DNA from: Rhizobium sp. P40RR-XXII
GTDB lineage: Bacteria; Pseudomonadota; Alphaproteobacteria; Rhizobiales; Rhizobiaceae
DNA length: 64,000 bases
Direction: 5' to 3'
Assembly: GCF_012641405.1 (NCBI RefSeq)
Contig: NZ_JABAII010000005.1
Location: forward strand, 62,001 to 126,000
A program made the translations under genes and the position numbers. Shown one piece after another: positions 16,443-25,885 of this stretch; position 1 is the stretch's first letter, and every line of letters begins with the position of its first letter. The notes beneath the pieces were generated by a model. That model was not told the DNA's origin. It worked only from the letters and a program-made list of their open reading frames with translations, and ran no database searches.

Positions 16443-17675
16443 ATGACAGATACCGTCACCGATCGCTTTCTTCGTTACGTTGTCATCGATACGCAATCGG
16501 ATCCGACCTCAAGCGCGCAGCCTTCCACCGAAAAGCAGAAAAATCTTGGCCGCGTGCTCGCCGATGAGTTGCGGTTGATTGGCCTTGCCGACGCACATCT
16601 CGACGAGCACGGCTATGTCTATGCGACCATTCCATCGAATGTCGACAAGCCGGTTCCTGTGATCTGCTTCTGCTCCCACATGGATACGGCGCCCGATTTC
16701 ACCGGCACGAACGTCAAGGCGCAAATCCTCAAGAACTACGACGGCGGCGATATCCGTTTCTCTGGCGATCCGCAGCGAGTCATCCTTGTCGACGAGCACC
16801 CTGCCCTTAGCGATCAGATCGGCAATGACATCATCACTTCGGACGGGACGACGCTGCTCGGCGCCGATGACAAGGCAGGCCTCGCCGAGATCGTGACGGC
16901 CGCCCAATATCTCGTCGACAATCCGGATATCCGTCACGGCACCATCAAGCTTCTGTTCACGACCGACGAGGAGATCGGACGCGGCGTCGACAAGGTCGAC
17001 CTGAAGAAGCTTGGGGCACAATTCGCCTATACGGTCGATGGCGAAACGGCAGGCCATATAGAAGATGAGACTTTTTCGGCCGACAGCGTCGAGATCGTTA
17101 TCCAGGGTGTCGCCATTCACCCGGGCTTCGCCAAGGGGAAGATGGAAAATGCCATCAAGATCGCCGGCGCGATCATCGACAGGCTGCCGAAAAACATCGC
17201 CCCCGAAACGACCGCGGACCGGGAGGGCTTCATTCATCCCACCGGTGTCAGCGGTTCGATGGAGAAGGCCGCGCTCGGCTTCATCATCCGCGATTTCGAC
17301 GAGGCGGCTCTCGCGGTCAAGGAGAATATGCTGGAGCAGATCGTCAAGGATGTCATGGCGACGTATCCAGGTTCCTCGCATACATTTACCGTCAGGCAGC
17401 AATACCGCAACATGAAGCCAATCCTCGACCGCCACCCGCAGATCGTCGAAAATGCCGTCGAAGCCATCCGGCGGGCCGGTATGACGCCGGTGCGCGGCAG
17501 CATTCGCGGCGGTACGGACGGTTCCAGGCTCTCGTTCATGGGCCTGCCCTGCGCCAATATCTTTGCTGGCGGACATGCTTTCCATTCGCCGCTGGAATGG
17601 GTCAGCCGCCAGGATATGGAAAGAGCCGTAAAGACCCTCGTTGAATTGGCGAAGATCTGGGCGGAACGTGCCTAA
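16443..17675 (+). CDS. pepT: Peptidase T (tripeptide aminopeptidase)
   Basis: A 410-residue M20-family zinc aminopeptidase, the same length class as E. coli PepT (408). Metal-site motifs are in order: CSHMDTAPD (His), LLGADDKAGLAE (bridging Asp), FTTDEEIGRG (catalytic Glu and metal Glu), YTVDGE and a C-terminal GGHAFHSPLEWV (His). It removes the N-terminal residue from tripeptides in the cytoplasm. It is monocistronic, with a palindromic repeat about 90 bases upstream. Confidence 0.95.
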   Translation: MTDTVTDRFLRYVVIDTQSDPTSSAQPSTEKQKNLGRVLADELRLIGLADAHLDEHGYVYATIPSNVDKPVPVICFCSHMDTAPDFTGTNVKAQILKNYDGGDIRFSGDPQRVILVDEHPALSDQIGNDIITSDGTTLLGADDKAGLAEIVTAAQYLVDNPDIRHGTIKLLFTTDEEIGRGVDKVDLKKLGAQFAYTVDGETAGHIEDETFSADSVEIVIQGVAIHPGFAKGKMENAIKIAGAIIDRLPKNIAPETTADREGFIHPTGVSGSMEKAALGFIIRDFDEAALAVKENMLEQIVKDVMATYPGSSHTFTVRQQYRNMKPILDRHPQIVENAVEAIRRAGMTPVRGSIRGGTDGSRLSFMGLPCANIFAGGHAFHSPLEWVSRQDMERAVKTLVELAKIWAERA

Positions 17676-17702
17676 GCGTTTCCGAGAAGGGTATTTCCTG
17701 CT

Positions 17703-18320
17703 CTACCAATCTATGCGTGCGACGTCGTCGAGCGCCTCTCGGCCTCGTCGCAGCATCGCACCGGGCGCATCCACCGCCCTGGTCAATATATGGCGAGCAC
17801 CGGCCAGTGGGTGAAAGCCAACCCGCTCCTCCACAACGGGAGACGGATCATCGTCCCCAGCCAAGGATGGCTCCGCCTCGGCATATTGCGGATATCCCGA
17901 GATCAGCGGATCGCGTGTTTCGCATTGCGGCAGGCAGCGATCGAAACGTTCGACGTCACCAGATGCCGCGACGCTCGTCTTAATGGCATCGGTGCGCGAG
18001 GCAGTCTTCTTAGCCGGAGCGCTACTTTTCGCAGCGGTGAGAGGCGACGGCTGTGGAATCGGCACCGACATCACCTGTTGGGCCGGGCTCGCATCCACCA
18101 CGACCTGCAACCCATTGGTGGCGACATGGTCCAGCAGCCCGCGGCTGCTGATCGTAATTCGACCGCTATCATCGATGATACGCATGGCACGCTCAGTCGG
18201 AGCCGTCTGAACAATCATGTAAAGAGCACCAACCACCGTGCCGCAAACCGCAAGACCGGAACCCAGCCGCCGGGTCGTCTCGCTTTGGCCATTCCACCAT
18301 CTCATAGGCTGCGCATCCAT
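17703..18320 (-). CDS. Hypothetical single-pass membrane protein
   Basis: A 205-residue protein I do not recognise. A short cytoplasmic N-terminus (MDAQPMRWWNGQSETTRR) is followed by one hydrophobic segment at about residues 20-40. A large soluble part follows, presumably periplasmic, with a Pro/Ala/Ser/Lys-rich linker near residues 88-110 and an acidic C-terminal half. The ATG follows AAGGAGCGATCG, a strong ribosome site, and this supports a real gene. It is convergent with pepT. Confidence 0.6.
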   Translation of the reverse strand: MDAQPMRWWNGQSETTRRLGSGLAVCGTVVGALYMIVQTAPTERAMRIIDDSGRITISSRGLLDHVATNGLQVVVDASPAQQVMSVPIPQPSPLTAAKSSAPAKKTASRTDAIKTSVAASGDVERFDRCLPQCETRDPLISGYPQYAEAEPSLAGDDDPSPVVEERVGFHPLAGARHILTRAVDAPGAMLRRGREALDDVARIDW

Positions 18321-18784
18321 CGATCGCTCCTTAGGACAAGATCTCGCCTGCCCATTCTGACTGGAACTGTGGCGCGGCTTTTACCGAAACATGGCTAATT
18401 GCGGACCTTTTGCAAAAAAATGTTGATGGAGGCGCTGATCCAGGAGGAAAGACCGGCAAGTCACGGGCTTCCTCTTCTCGAACTTTGATCCAGACGAATC
18501 ACCGGGCTTTCCCAAGAGCATGATTCGCGGAATATGAAGCATGTATTCCCGCTGCCACTATCCGGTTTCGGCGATCATTGAATTCACCTTGCGTTAACCA
18601 TATTTTTCAAAACTACAACTCATATTCAGGTAATCGTTGAATAAAACAAAACTATACTCAGGAGGTATTCTTTCAATACTGTAACGCTCTCGTCCGCCTT
18701 TTTCTGCCTCATTGCCAGCAAGGCATATATGTGATTACTTTATCATATTCTGATGCGTATGGGGTGTGCTGAGGGGGAATACGA
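18321..18784 (+). other. AT-rich leader region of the fimbrial operon, no gene seen
   Basis: 464 bases without a convincing gene. The stretch 18580-18670 is unusually AT-rich for this window and probably holds the promoter of the chaperone-usher operon. I could not pick a reliable -35/-10 pair. Confidence 0.4.
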
Positions 18785-19282
18785 ATGCAGAGGATGCTGC
18801 ACGGCGCTGTCCTTGCTGCTATCACGATGATCGCAGCGGCGCCGTCCACGATGGCCGCCACCGCGACGGCCAATATGACGGTCCGCATTACCATCCAGGC
18901 ACAATGCCTGATCCAGAGCGCCAACGATCTTGATTTCGGTACTAACGGCGTCATCGCTGCCAATATCGACCAGGCCACCACCATCGGCGTTCAGTGCACG
19001 TCGGGGCAAACCTACAATATCGGCTTGAGTGCCGGCGCCGGCAGCGGAGCGACGACGGCCGTACGTGTGATGACCGGGCCGAGCAACGCAACGATCAACT
19101 ACGGCATTTATCGCGACGTTGCCCGTACGCAGACCTGGGGCATAACCATAGGCACCGACACAGTCACAGGCACGGGCAATGGCGCGGTCCAGAACATAGA
19201 CGTCTACGGCCGGGTGCCGCCGCAGACCACGCCGGCTGCGGGCGTCTACACGGATACAGTGGCGGTTACCGTTACCTACTGA
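18785..19282 (+). CDS. Spore coat U domain (SCPU) pilin subunit, Csu-type
   Basis: A 165-residue secreted protein: signal peptide of about 24 residues (cleavage near TMAA), then one SCPU domain. Its conserved features are an early Cys in RITIQAQCLIQS, the LDFGTNGVI strand, a second Cys in GVQCTSGQTYN, and the C-terminal VYGRVPPQTTP...YTDTV.VTVTY strand. It should be the major subunit of an archaic (sigma) chaperone-usher pilus like Acinetobacter CsuA/B. It is the first gene of a four-gene operon. Confidence 0.88.
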   Translation: MQRMLHGAVLAAITMIAAAPSTMAATATANMTVRITIQAQCLIQSANDLDFGTNGVIAANIDQATTIGVQCTSGQTYNIGLSAGAGSGATTAVRVMTGPSNATINYGIYRDVARTQTWGITIGTDTVTGTGNGAVQNIDVYGRVPPQTTPAAGVYTDTVAVTVTY

Positions 19283-19307
19283 AAACCCGTCAATTGAGGA
19301 GGATGCC

Positions 19308-20027
19308 ATGCAACGCATGTTGCCATGCATTGCCGCGTCTACGCTTTTTTGCCTCAGTGCTCACGGCATCAACGCGGCGTCCCTGCGCGTAGCACCCACC
19401 AGTCTCGAACTCGTCGCGCCGGCCAGCGCGACTGTTTTGAACCTCGGCAATGACGGGGACCATCCCATCAATGTGCAGATACGCGTTTTCAAATGGAGCC
19501 AGGCGGACGGGATAGAGCGCCTGGAACCGACGAGGGATGTTGTCGCCAGCCCTCCTTCGACAAGGATGAACCCGAACGGTCAGTATGTCGTCCGAGTGAT
19601 CCGAACGAGCAAGGCGCCAGTCAGAGCGGAAGAGACCTATCGCGTCATCGTCGACGAATTGCCGGACGCGTCGCGGACACGGGCCGGCACGGTCACGCTC
19701 ATCATGCGTCAATCCATTCCCGTCTTTTTCAAGCAAGCCGATGCGAAGGCGCCCGATGTCTCCTGGAGCGTCGCCCGTCAAGGCAGCGGCCTCTTTCTGG
19801 TCGGCAGGAACAATGGCGGCAGCCGCTTCCGGTTGTCGAACCTCACCCTGGCGCAAGGAGGGACGAAGATCAGCGGCCGCAATGGGCTGGTCGGATACGT
19901 GCTCGGCGGTGCGACGATGCAATGGCCGATCGGGGCTGCGAAGTCCCTTTCCGGGAGCACGGTAACGCTGCATGGCCAGAGCGATCTTGGGCCGTTCGAT
20001 GCAAAAGTCGCCGTTAATCAACGGTAG
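19308..20027 (+). CDS. Periplasmic fimbrial chaperone, Csu-type
   Basis: A 239-residue PapD-like chaperone with a signal peptide ending near AHGINA. The N-terminal immunoglobulin domain starts SLRVAPTSLELVAP. It contains the subunit-binding strand pattern (ETYRVIVDELP) and a short C-terminal domain (VGRNNGGSRFRLSNL...). It should hold SCPU subunits in the periplasm and hand them to the usher. It lies 25 bases after the pilin gene and overlaps the usher gene by 29 bases. Confidence 0.88.
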   Translation: MQRMLPCIAASTLFCLSAHGINAASLRVAPTSLELVAPASATVLNLGNDGDHPINVQIRVFKWSQADGIERLEPTRDVVASPPSTRMNPNGQYVVRVIRTSKAPVRAEETYRVIVDELPDASRTRAGTVTLIMRQSIPVFFKQADAKAPDVSWSVARQGSGLFLVGRNNGGSRFRLSNLTLAQGGTKISGRNGLVGYVLGGATMQWPIGAAKSLSGSTVTLHGQSDLGPFDAKVAVNQR

Positions 20028-22413
20028 CGCCGGTGCCGCTCTCTTATACATCTGTCTTTCAGTTTCGGTGCTGCGTGCTCAAGAAGTGCCCAATCTGCCG
20101 GCGGTGGCCGCGTCCGCAAACGAGCCGGCCGGCAGCCGCGACATCTACCTGGAAGTATTCATCAACAATACGTCGATGAAGATGATCGGTAATTTCAAAC
20201 AACGCCCGAATGGCTCGATTGCGGCCGCTGCTGAGGAATTGCGCGAGGTCGGCATAAAGCCTCCGGCTGATGTTGCCGACGACACGCCGGTCGAACTCGG
20301 CGCTCTGCCCGGCCTGTCATATCAGGTCGACGAAGAGACCCAGCGGCTCTATGTCCAGACGACCGACAAGGGCCGTGCCCCGCATGTCATCGACGTCAAA
20401 CGGCAACAGGAAAGCACGATCCCAGCACCCCAGGCAGGCTACGGCGCCGTCCTCAACTATTCCCTCTATGCGAGCTCCAACAGCCTCTTTGAAGGCGGTT
20501 CAAGCCTGTTCCAAGGCATATCCGGTTCGTTCGATGCCCGTCTCTTCAGTCCCTACGGATCGCTCAGCCAATCCTTCCTGGCCGGCTACTCCGACGGCAG
20601 CCTCGATGGCATAACCCGCCTCAACACGACGTGGAGCTACTCTGACCCGAAAAGGCTTCTTACCTATCGCGCCGGCGACATAACGACGGGCGGCCTTTCC
20701 TGGACCCGGCCGGTCTATTTCGGCGGCATCCAATTCCAGCGCAATTTCGCGCTGCGTTCCGACCTGGTGACCGAACCCTTGCCTGCGTTTGCCGGCAGCG
20801 CCGCCGTCCCTTCGACACTCGATATCTACACGCAAAACGTGCGCACCTATTCGGGTGATGTCCCTGCAGGTCCGTTCGAGGTGACCAATCTTCCCGTCTT
20901 TTCCGGCGGCGGGCAAGCGACCGTGGTGTTGCGCGACAGCCTGGGGCGGGAGACGACGCAGACCTTGCCCTTCTATGCGTCCAATTGGCTTCTGCGCCGT
21001 GGTCTTCTGGATTTTTCGACCGAACTCGGTGTCCCGCGACGAAACTTCGGCACCGAGTCCGACGATTACGACGGCCGGATCATGGGCGTCGCCACGGCTC
21101 GCTATGGATTGACCGATTGGCTGACGCTGGAAGGGCATTTCGAAGGTGGAACGGATCTATTGAATGGCGGTGTCGGGGCCGCCTTCCCTCTCGGCGCCTG
21201 GGGTGTGGCATCGGTTGCCGGTGCGGGGAGTAAAAGCGGCTCCCGCACCGGGACGCTTGTGAATGCCTCGTTTGAGCTGAGCTACGACAGGTGGGCGCTC
21301 TATGCGCGCATGCAGCGCGCCTTCGACGATTACGACGACATAGCATCCGTTTCCGCCAGACCGACGGCGGGCACGGCGGGCGAATTCACCATATTCAGCG
21401 CCGGCGTACCGCGCGCCATCGATCAGGTCACCCTCAGCGTACCGGCGCCGCTGGATCTTTCCAGCCTCAATCTTTCCTACACCAGGCTTGAAAATTCGGA
21501 CGGAAGCAAAAGCCGGATCGCCGGGCTTTCGTACAGCCAGACGTTCAAGCGCGCGACGCTCTACGCCACCGCCTTTACCGATCTCGATGAACGAAGCAAT
21601 TTCGGCGTCTTCGCCGGCCTTTCCATTCCCTTGGGCGACAGCGTCACAGCGAATACGGGCATCCAGAGCGGGCCGAACGGGCTTGACGTGGTTGCCGACG
21701 TTTCCAGGCCGCTGCGGCAGGAGGATGGCAGCGTCGGCTGGCGGCTGCGTACGTCCGAGGGCGAGGATGCCAACCGGGAGGCTGCGATCGGCTATAGAGC
21801 GTCATTCGCTGAGTTCGAAGCCGGCGTTCAGCAGCAGAACAATCAGGCACGGGCGGTCGCGCGCATGGACGGTGCCATCGCGGTCGCCGGCGGCGGCGTC
21901 TTTGCCACCAACCGGATCGACGATGCCTTCGCCATCGTCGACGTCGGCGCCCCGGACGTCGAAGTCCAGCAGCAAAACAGGCCTATCGGCAAGACCGGCC
22001 AGAGCGGCCGCATTCTGGTGCCGAACCTCAATTCCTATGAACCCAATACCGTTTCCATCGATCCCAAGAATCTTCCCGTCGATGCCGATGTGCCGGCAAC
22101 CCGGGAAACTGTCGTCCCGGCGGATCGCAGCGGTGTCGTCGTCAAATTCGGCGTGGCGGAAGCGCCGCAGGCGGCACTTGTGACCATCAACGACAAGAAC
22201 GGCGTGCCCCTGCGGGCGGGGTTGAGCGGCACATTACAGGGATCGGATGAGGCGTTTGTCGTCGGCTATGACGGCCAGGCCTATATGCGCGGACTGCATG
22301 CGCGCAATTCGATCGACGTCTCGCTGGAAGATGGAACGAGGTGCCATGCCGAATTCGCCTACAAGCAGCAACGAGGCGCGCAGGTGACGATCGATGATGT
22401 CAGGTGTTTTTAG
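19999..22413 (+). CDS. Fimbrial outer-membrane usher, Csu-type
   Basis: An 804-residue FimD/CsuD-family usher. The ATG at 19999 lies inside the chaperone gene and gives a signal peptide (LLYICLSVSVLRAQE). An N-terminal periplasmic domain (DIYLEVFINNTSMKMIGNFKQ) is followed by a long beta-barrel with a plug region (TYSGDVPAGPFEVTNLPVFSGGG) and C-terminal domains ending DGTRCHAEFAYK. It forms the secretion pore and assembly platform for the pilus. Codon use and operon spacing match its neighbours. Confidence 0.9.
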   Translation: MQKSPLINGSAGAALLYICLSVSVLRAQEVPNLPAVAASANEPAGSRDIYLEVFINNTSMKMIGNFKQRPNGSIAAAAEELREVGIKPPADVADDTPVELGALPGLSYQVDEETQRLYVQTTDKGRAPHVIDVKRQQESTIPAPQAGYGAVLNYSLYASSNSLFEGGSSLFQGISGSFDARLFSPYGSLSQSFLAGYSDGSLDGITRLNTTWSYSDPKRLLTYRAGDITTGGLSWTRPVYFGGIQFQRNFALRSDLVTEPLPAFAGSAAVPSTLDIYTQNVRTYSGDVPAGPFEVTNLPVFSGGGQATVVLRDSLGRETTQTLPFYASNWLLRRGLLDFSTELGVPRRNFGTESDDYDGRIMGVATARYGLTDWLTLEGHFEGGTDLLNGGVGAAFPLGAWGVASVAGAGSKSGSRTGTLVNASFELSYDRWALYARMQRAFDDYDDIASVSARPTAGTAGEFTIFSAGVPRAIDQVTLSVPAPLDLSSLNLSYTRLENSDGSKSRIAGLSYSQTFKRATLYATAFTDLDERSNFGVFAGLSIPLGDSVTANTGIQSGPNGLDVVADVSRPLRQEDGSVGWRLRTSEGEDANREAAIGYRASFAEFEAGVQQQNNQARAVARMDGAIAVAGGGVFATNRIDDAFAIVDVGAPDVEVQQQNRPIGKTGQSGRILVPNLNSYEPNTVSIDPKNLPVDADVPATRETVVPADRSGVVVKFGVAEAPQAALVTINDKNGVPLRAGLSGTLQGSDEAFVVGYDGQAYMRGLHARNSIDVSLEDGTRCHAEFAYKQQRGAQVTIDDVRCF

Positions 22414-23377
22414 GATGCTGCGATCGATTGCCCTTCTGCTCGTCTTGCTGCTACCTTCGCTATGCGCCGCACAGAGCTGCAGCTTCACCGCAACCGATAT
22501 GAACTTTGGCGCGGTCGATACCTTGTCGGGCACTCCGGTCAATTCAACATCCACAATAAATGTAAGTTGTTCCGGGGGAGTCCTGGACCTGGGCAAGCGA
22601 CTGCTGATTTGCCCCAATATCGGCGCCGGCAGTGGTGGAGCATCCTCGTCGGCAGCCCGCCAGATGGTGAACGGAGCAAGTTCTTTGAACTATCAGCTCT
22701 ACTCCGATTCCGGCCGGAGCGTGATCTGGGGATCGAGCAACTGGTCCTATCCGTCACGGGCACCGGCCTACGCGCTGACAATGGCCCTGTTGAATGGGTC
22801 ATTGGTCGGCGCAACCGGCAGCATGACGGTCTATGGCTCGGCGCTGGGAAGCCCGCCGACGGCGGCGCCGGGCGCTTATACATCGAGCTTCACCTCCCCC
22901 GACACCTCGTTCTATTACAGCTACAGCAGCGCCACCAACTGCGCATCGCCCTCGGGAACGGTGGGAACGGCATCGTTCAGCGTCAATGCGAGCGTCGCCG
23001 GCAACTGCCTGGTCAGCGTCCAGAATATCGACTTCGGCACGCAGGGCGTGCTGCGAACCAACGTCGACGCCACAGGTTCTGTGACTGCGACCTGCACGCC
23101 GGGCACGAACTATACGATCTCCCTGAATGGCGGCACGGCGAATGCCGCACCGACGGCGCGCAAGATGGCGAAAGGGGCCGAGACTGTGACTTACGGCCTC
23201 TACAAGGATACGGGTAGGCTGCAGCCCTGGGGCGATGCCAATACGCCGGGAAGCACCGTCGCTGGAAGCGGAACGGGTGCCGCTCAGCCCCTGACGGTTT
23301 ACGGCCGCGTACCGCCACAGACGACGCCATCTCCGGGAGTCTATACGGATACGGTGGTGGTCACGCTCACCTATTGA
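22394..23377 (+). CDS. Two-domain SCPU protein, probable Csu-type tip adhesin
   Basis: A 327-residue secreted protein with a signal peptide (LLLVLLLPSLCAAQS) and two tandem SCPU domains. The first spans about residues 27-175 (SCSFTATDMNFGAVD...). The second spans about 190-327 and ends with the same VYGRVPPQTTP...VTLTY strand as the pilin. In Csu pili the two-domain subunit CsuE is the tip adhesin, so that role is inferred. Starts at 22394, 22397 or 22415 are possible; the first two overlap the usher gene. It is the last gene of the operon. Confidence 0.85.
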   Translation: MMSGVFRMLRSIALLLVLLLPSLCAAQSCSFTATDMNFGAVDTLSGTPVNSTSTINVSCSGGVLDLGKRLLICPNIGAGSGGASSSAARQMVNGASSLNYQLYSDSGRSVIWGSSNWSYPSRAPAYALTMALLNGSLVGATGSMTVYGSALGSPPTAAPGAYTSSFTSPDTSFYYSYSSATNCASPSGTVGTASFSVNASVAGNCLVSVQNIDFGTQGVLRTNVDATGSVTATCTPGTNYTISLNGGTANAAPTARKMAKGAETVTYGLYKDTGRLQPWGDANTPGSTVAGSGTGAAQPLTVYGRVPPQTTPSPGVYTDTVVVTLTY

Positions 23378-23462
23378 CGCGAATTGCCGGCGGCGAGCCA
23401 ATCAACCGGCGTTTTCGCTACATGTCTCCGCTTCGCCTTGCCAAGCAGCCGCTACGGCAGAT

Positions 23463-23765
23463 CTAGTTCTGAACGAAAGCCGCGGGCATAAAATTGGCGC
23501 GGGCGGAGTAGTGCGGCTGGCCGACCACATGCGATATCACCAGCGCATAGACCAGGATCGAACCCAGGACGATGACGATACCGTTCAGCGGAAAACTCAT
23601 CTTCGACGCTGCACCGGGTGATGCTTCGGGATTTATGCCAGAGCACTTTTTCGCGGCTGGTTCCACGCTCGCGAAGGGAAGCAACAGCTCCCTTTCCAGG
23701 CGGGCTTGTGCATCAAGATGCTTGCCATGTTTGCTCGTGGGCCGGAACTGGATGACTTCGCCCAT
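23463..23765 (-). CDS. Hypothetical small membrane protein
   Basis: A 100-residue protein starting MGEVIQFRPTSK, with a charged N-terminal half and one hydrophobic segment around residues 58-80 (FPLNGIVIVLGSILVYALV), then a short tail. Proteins opening with this VIQF-type motif are common in Rhizobiaceae, but I know no function. A purine-rich AAAAGGGA stretch lies somewhat far upstream of the ATG, so the start is moderately supported. Confidence 0.5.
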   Translation of the reverse strand: MGEVIQFRPTSKHGKHLDAQARLERELLLPFASVEPAAKKCSGINPEASPGAASKMSFPLNGIVIVLGSILVYALVISHVVGQPHYSARANFMPAAFVQN

Positions 23766-23795
23766 GTTTCTCGCGGTCCCTTTTACCGCTTGCTG

Positions 23796-24066
23796 CTATT
23801 CGCCATTGTCTTGGCTATCGTCGACATCGACGTAATCGATGCGAACCACGACCTTTTCGGGTCGTTGATCATCGTGCGGAACGATCACGGTCACAATTAC
23901 AGCGATTGTCGCGCGGCTTGACGGACAGCAGGCGTCCCTTCGTCTTCGACAGGACTTCGTCCACCGCATTCGAGCAATCCTGGATTTTGTAGGTGATCTG
24001 ATTTTGCCCCGCCAATCCGGAGCCTGCAACCGAAATTCCCGCAAGTATCGTTAGGATCCTGAACAT
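23796..24066 (-). pseudogene. Frameshifted small secreted protein
   Basis: The ATG at 24066 begins a signal peptide (MFRILTILAGISVAGSGLAG) and a mature part containing ITYKIQDCSNAVDEVLSKTK and LLSVKPRDNRC. The frame then runs into nonsense and a stop. Shifting by one base at about 23894-23899 (removing one A of TGTAATTGTG on the coding strand) restores CIVTVIVPHDDQRPEKVV and a C-terminus ending VDVDDSQDNGE. The two halves therefore form one gene broken by a +1 insertion, or hold a sequencing error. Function unknown. Confidence 0.65.
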
Positions 24067-24287
24067 TGGCGCACTATACGCCAAGGACGGAAGGGAGGCG
24101 ACCGAAGTTCGCAGGAAACCTAGCCTATCTGCGTCATCTTTTCGTTGCGTGTGGCGAAGCTGCCAAGAACAAACATTGCCCGGAGATGATGGACTTTCCC
24201 GTCCAATTCACGGATGGAGAGGCTACCGATTTGCGGTCATCGCGCATGCGCATCACCCGGGCCAATCAACTCGCAGCAAGGAGCAGG

Positions 24288-24830
24288 ATGCTTACCCTCG
24301 AAACCTCCCGGCTCACTCTCCGGCCCTGGCGGAACAGCGATCGTGCTCCATTTGCCGCCATCAATGCGGATGCGGAGGTTCGGCAATATTACTACCCGAG
24401 CCTGCTCGCGGCCGAGGAAACGGACGAGCTGATCGATGAAGCAGCCAAGCAACTGGCTCGGGAAGGCTTCGGCTTCCTGGCCGTCGAACGGAAAGCCGAT
24501 GGCGCGCTGATCGGCGGCGCCGGTCTTTCACGTCCCGGATCGGAGGTTCCAGGCAATTTCCCGCTGGAGATCGGCTGGATTCTCGGACGTGCTTACTGGC
24601 GGCAAGGCTATGCGACGGAAGTCGGCCGCCGCTGCCTGGAGTTCGCCTGGCGGCTCCAGGCCGAATGCGTGATCGGCTACACCTCGTTCATCAACCATCC
24701 GTCGCGCCGGGCGATGGAAAAGCTCGGGATGATCTATGTAGAAGGCGGTGATTTCGACGACATCACCGTGCCGCCTGGCCATGTCATGCGGCCGCATGTG
24801 CTCTATCGCATCGATCGCCCGACACGATAG
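24288..24830 (+). CDS. GNAT acetyltransferase, RimJ/RimL type
   Basis: A 180-residue Acetyltransf_3-type protein starting LETSRLTLRPWRNSDRAPF, the standard opening of RimJ/RimL-like enzymes. The acetyl-CoA loop region is ILGRAYWRQGYATEVGRR and a family NHPSRRAMEKLGM motif follows. The ATG at 24288 has AAGGAGCAGG before it; the frame is open to 24066 but without a ribosome site. It should transfer an acetyl group from acetyl-CoA to an amine. The acceptor is unknown. Confidence 0.85.
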   Translation: MLTLETSRLTLRPWRNSDRAPFAAINADAEVRQYYYPSLLAAEETDELIDEAAKQLAREGFGFLAVERKADGALIGGAGLSRPGSEVPGNFPLEIGWILGRAYWRQGYATEVGRRCLEFAWRLQAECVIGYTSFINHPSRRAMEKLGMIYVEGGDFDDITVPPGHVMRPHVLYRIDRPTR

Positions 24831-24925
24831 ACCCGCAGATATATAGGAGCGATCTGGGCGGCAGGCACGTCGAGCATGCAATGTTCGTCCTTGCGTTGCC
24901 GATCCTTTCACGCGACACATCTGCT

Positions 24926-25885
24926 ATGAATGTACAGATAGCCCATCCCTTCGACTTCGATCCGACCTATGGCCTGCAGCTAAGCCAGTTGCAGGCTATC
25001 GAGATACCGGAAGCCCCGCCCGGCTTCGACGATTTTTGGCAGAAGCGCTACAAAGCCGCCATTGCCGTCGACCCGCAACCGAAGCTTCGCCACAGCAGGT
25101 TGCGTCACGACAACTGGCATGTTTTCGATATCAGCTATATGTCGACAGGGTCGTTTCAGATCAACGGTTGGTTGCTCGTTCCTCGCAATAGTCTGGTACG
25201 ACGCGGCCTAGTCGTCGGACATGGATATGGAGGCAGGGACCAGCCCGAGTTCGATCTGCCGGTCGAAGAGACCGCTGTTTTGTTTCCCTGCAGTCGCGGG
25301 CTTTCTCTAAGCGCCCGGCCGCCGATTCCCTCGGATGCGTCGGGGCATGTTCTGCATGGCATCGAACATCGCGACACCTACGTCATCGGCGGCTGCGTCG
25401 AAGACATCTGGCTTGCCGTTTCTACCTTGGGAACTCTTTACCCGTGGCTTGCAGGCCATATTGGCTATAGCGGCATCAGCTTTGGCGGCGGCATCGGGGC
25501 ACTGGCAATTCCGTTCGATGCAAGGATCAGACGCGGCCATCTCGTCGTCCCGACCTTCGGCCATCGTCCGCTGTGGCTGACCTTGCCGACCGTGGGCAGC
25601 GCGCAATCCGTTCAGGCCTATCAGAAGCAACATGGCAGCGTTCTGGAAACCCTGCGCTTCTTCGATGCAGCGATCGCCGCAAGCCGGATCACCGTTCCGA
25701 TGCTCGTCGCGCCTGCCCTCTTCGATCCCGCCGTTGCGCCGCCCTGCCAGTTCTCCGTCGCAAATGCGCTACAGAAGTTTAACGAAATCTTCATTCTGGA
25801 TGCCGGCCACTTCGATTATGCTGGCAGCGAGGAGCAGAACGCGATTCTGCGAGACAAGGTCGGGCGATTTTTCAAGGTGCTATGA
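24926..25885 (+). CDS. Acetyl xylan esterase-like alpha/beta hydrolase (AXE1 family)
   Basis: A 319-residue cytoplasmic hydrolase. The N-terminal PPGFDDFWQKR segment and GWLLVPRN, GHGYGGR and GYSGISFGGG motifs match AXE1/cephalosporin-C deacetylase proteins. The nucleophile is S185, and the acid/base are probably the Asp in ALFDPAVAPP and the His in DAGHFDY. The usual GGSQGG elbow reads GISFGG here. No ribosome site precedes the ATG at 24926, and 24881 is an alternative. It overlaps the next esterase gene by four bases (ATGA). Confidence 0.8.
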   Translation: MNVQIAHPFDFDPTYGLQLSQLQAIEIPEAPPGFDDFWQKRYKAAIAVDPQPKLRHSRLRHDNWHVFDISYMSTGSFQINGWLLVPRNSLVRRGLVVGHGYGGRDQPEFDLPVEETAVLFPCSRGLSLSARPPIPSDASGHVLHGIEHRDTYVIGGCVEDIWLAVSTLGTLYPWLAGHIGYSGISFGGGIGALAIPFDARIRRGHLVVPTFGHRPLWLTLPTVGSAQSVQAYQKQHGSVLETLRFFDAAIAASRITVPMLVAPALFDPAVAPPCQFSVANALQKFNEIFILDAGHFDYAGSEEQNAILRDKVGRFFKVL

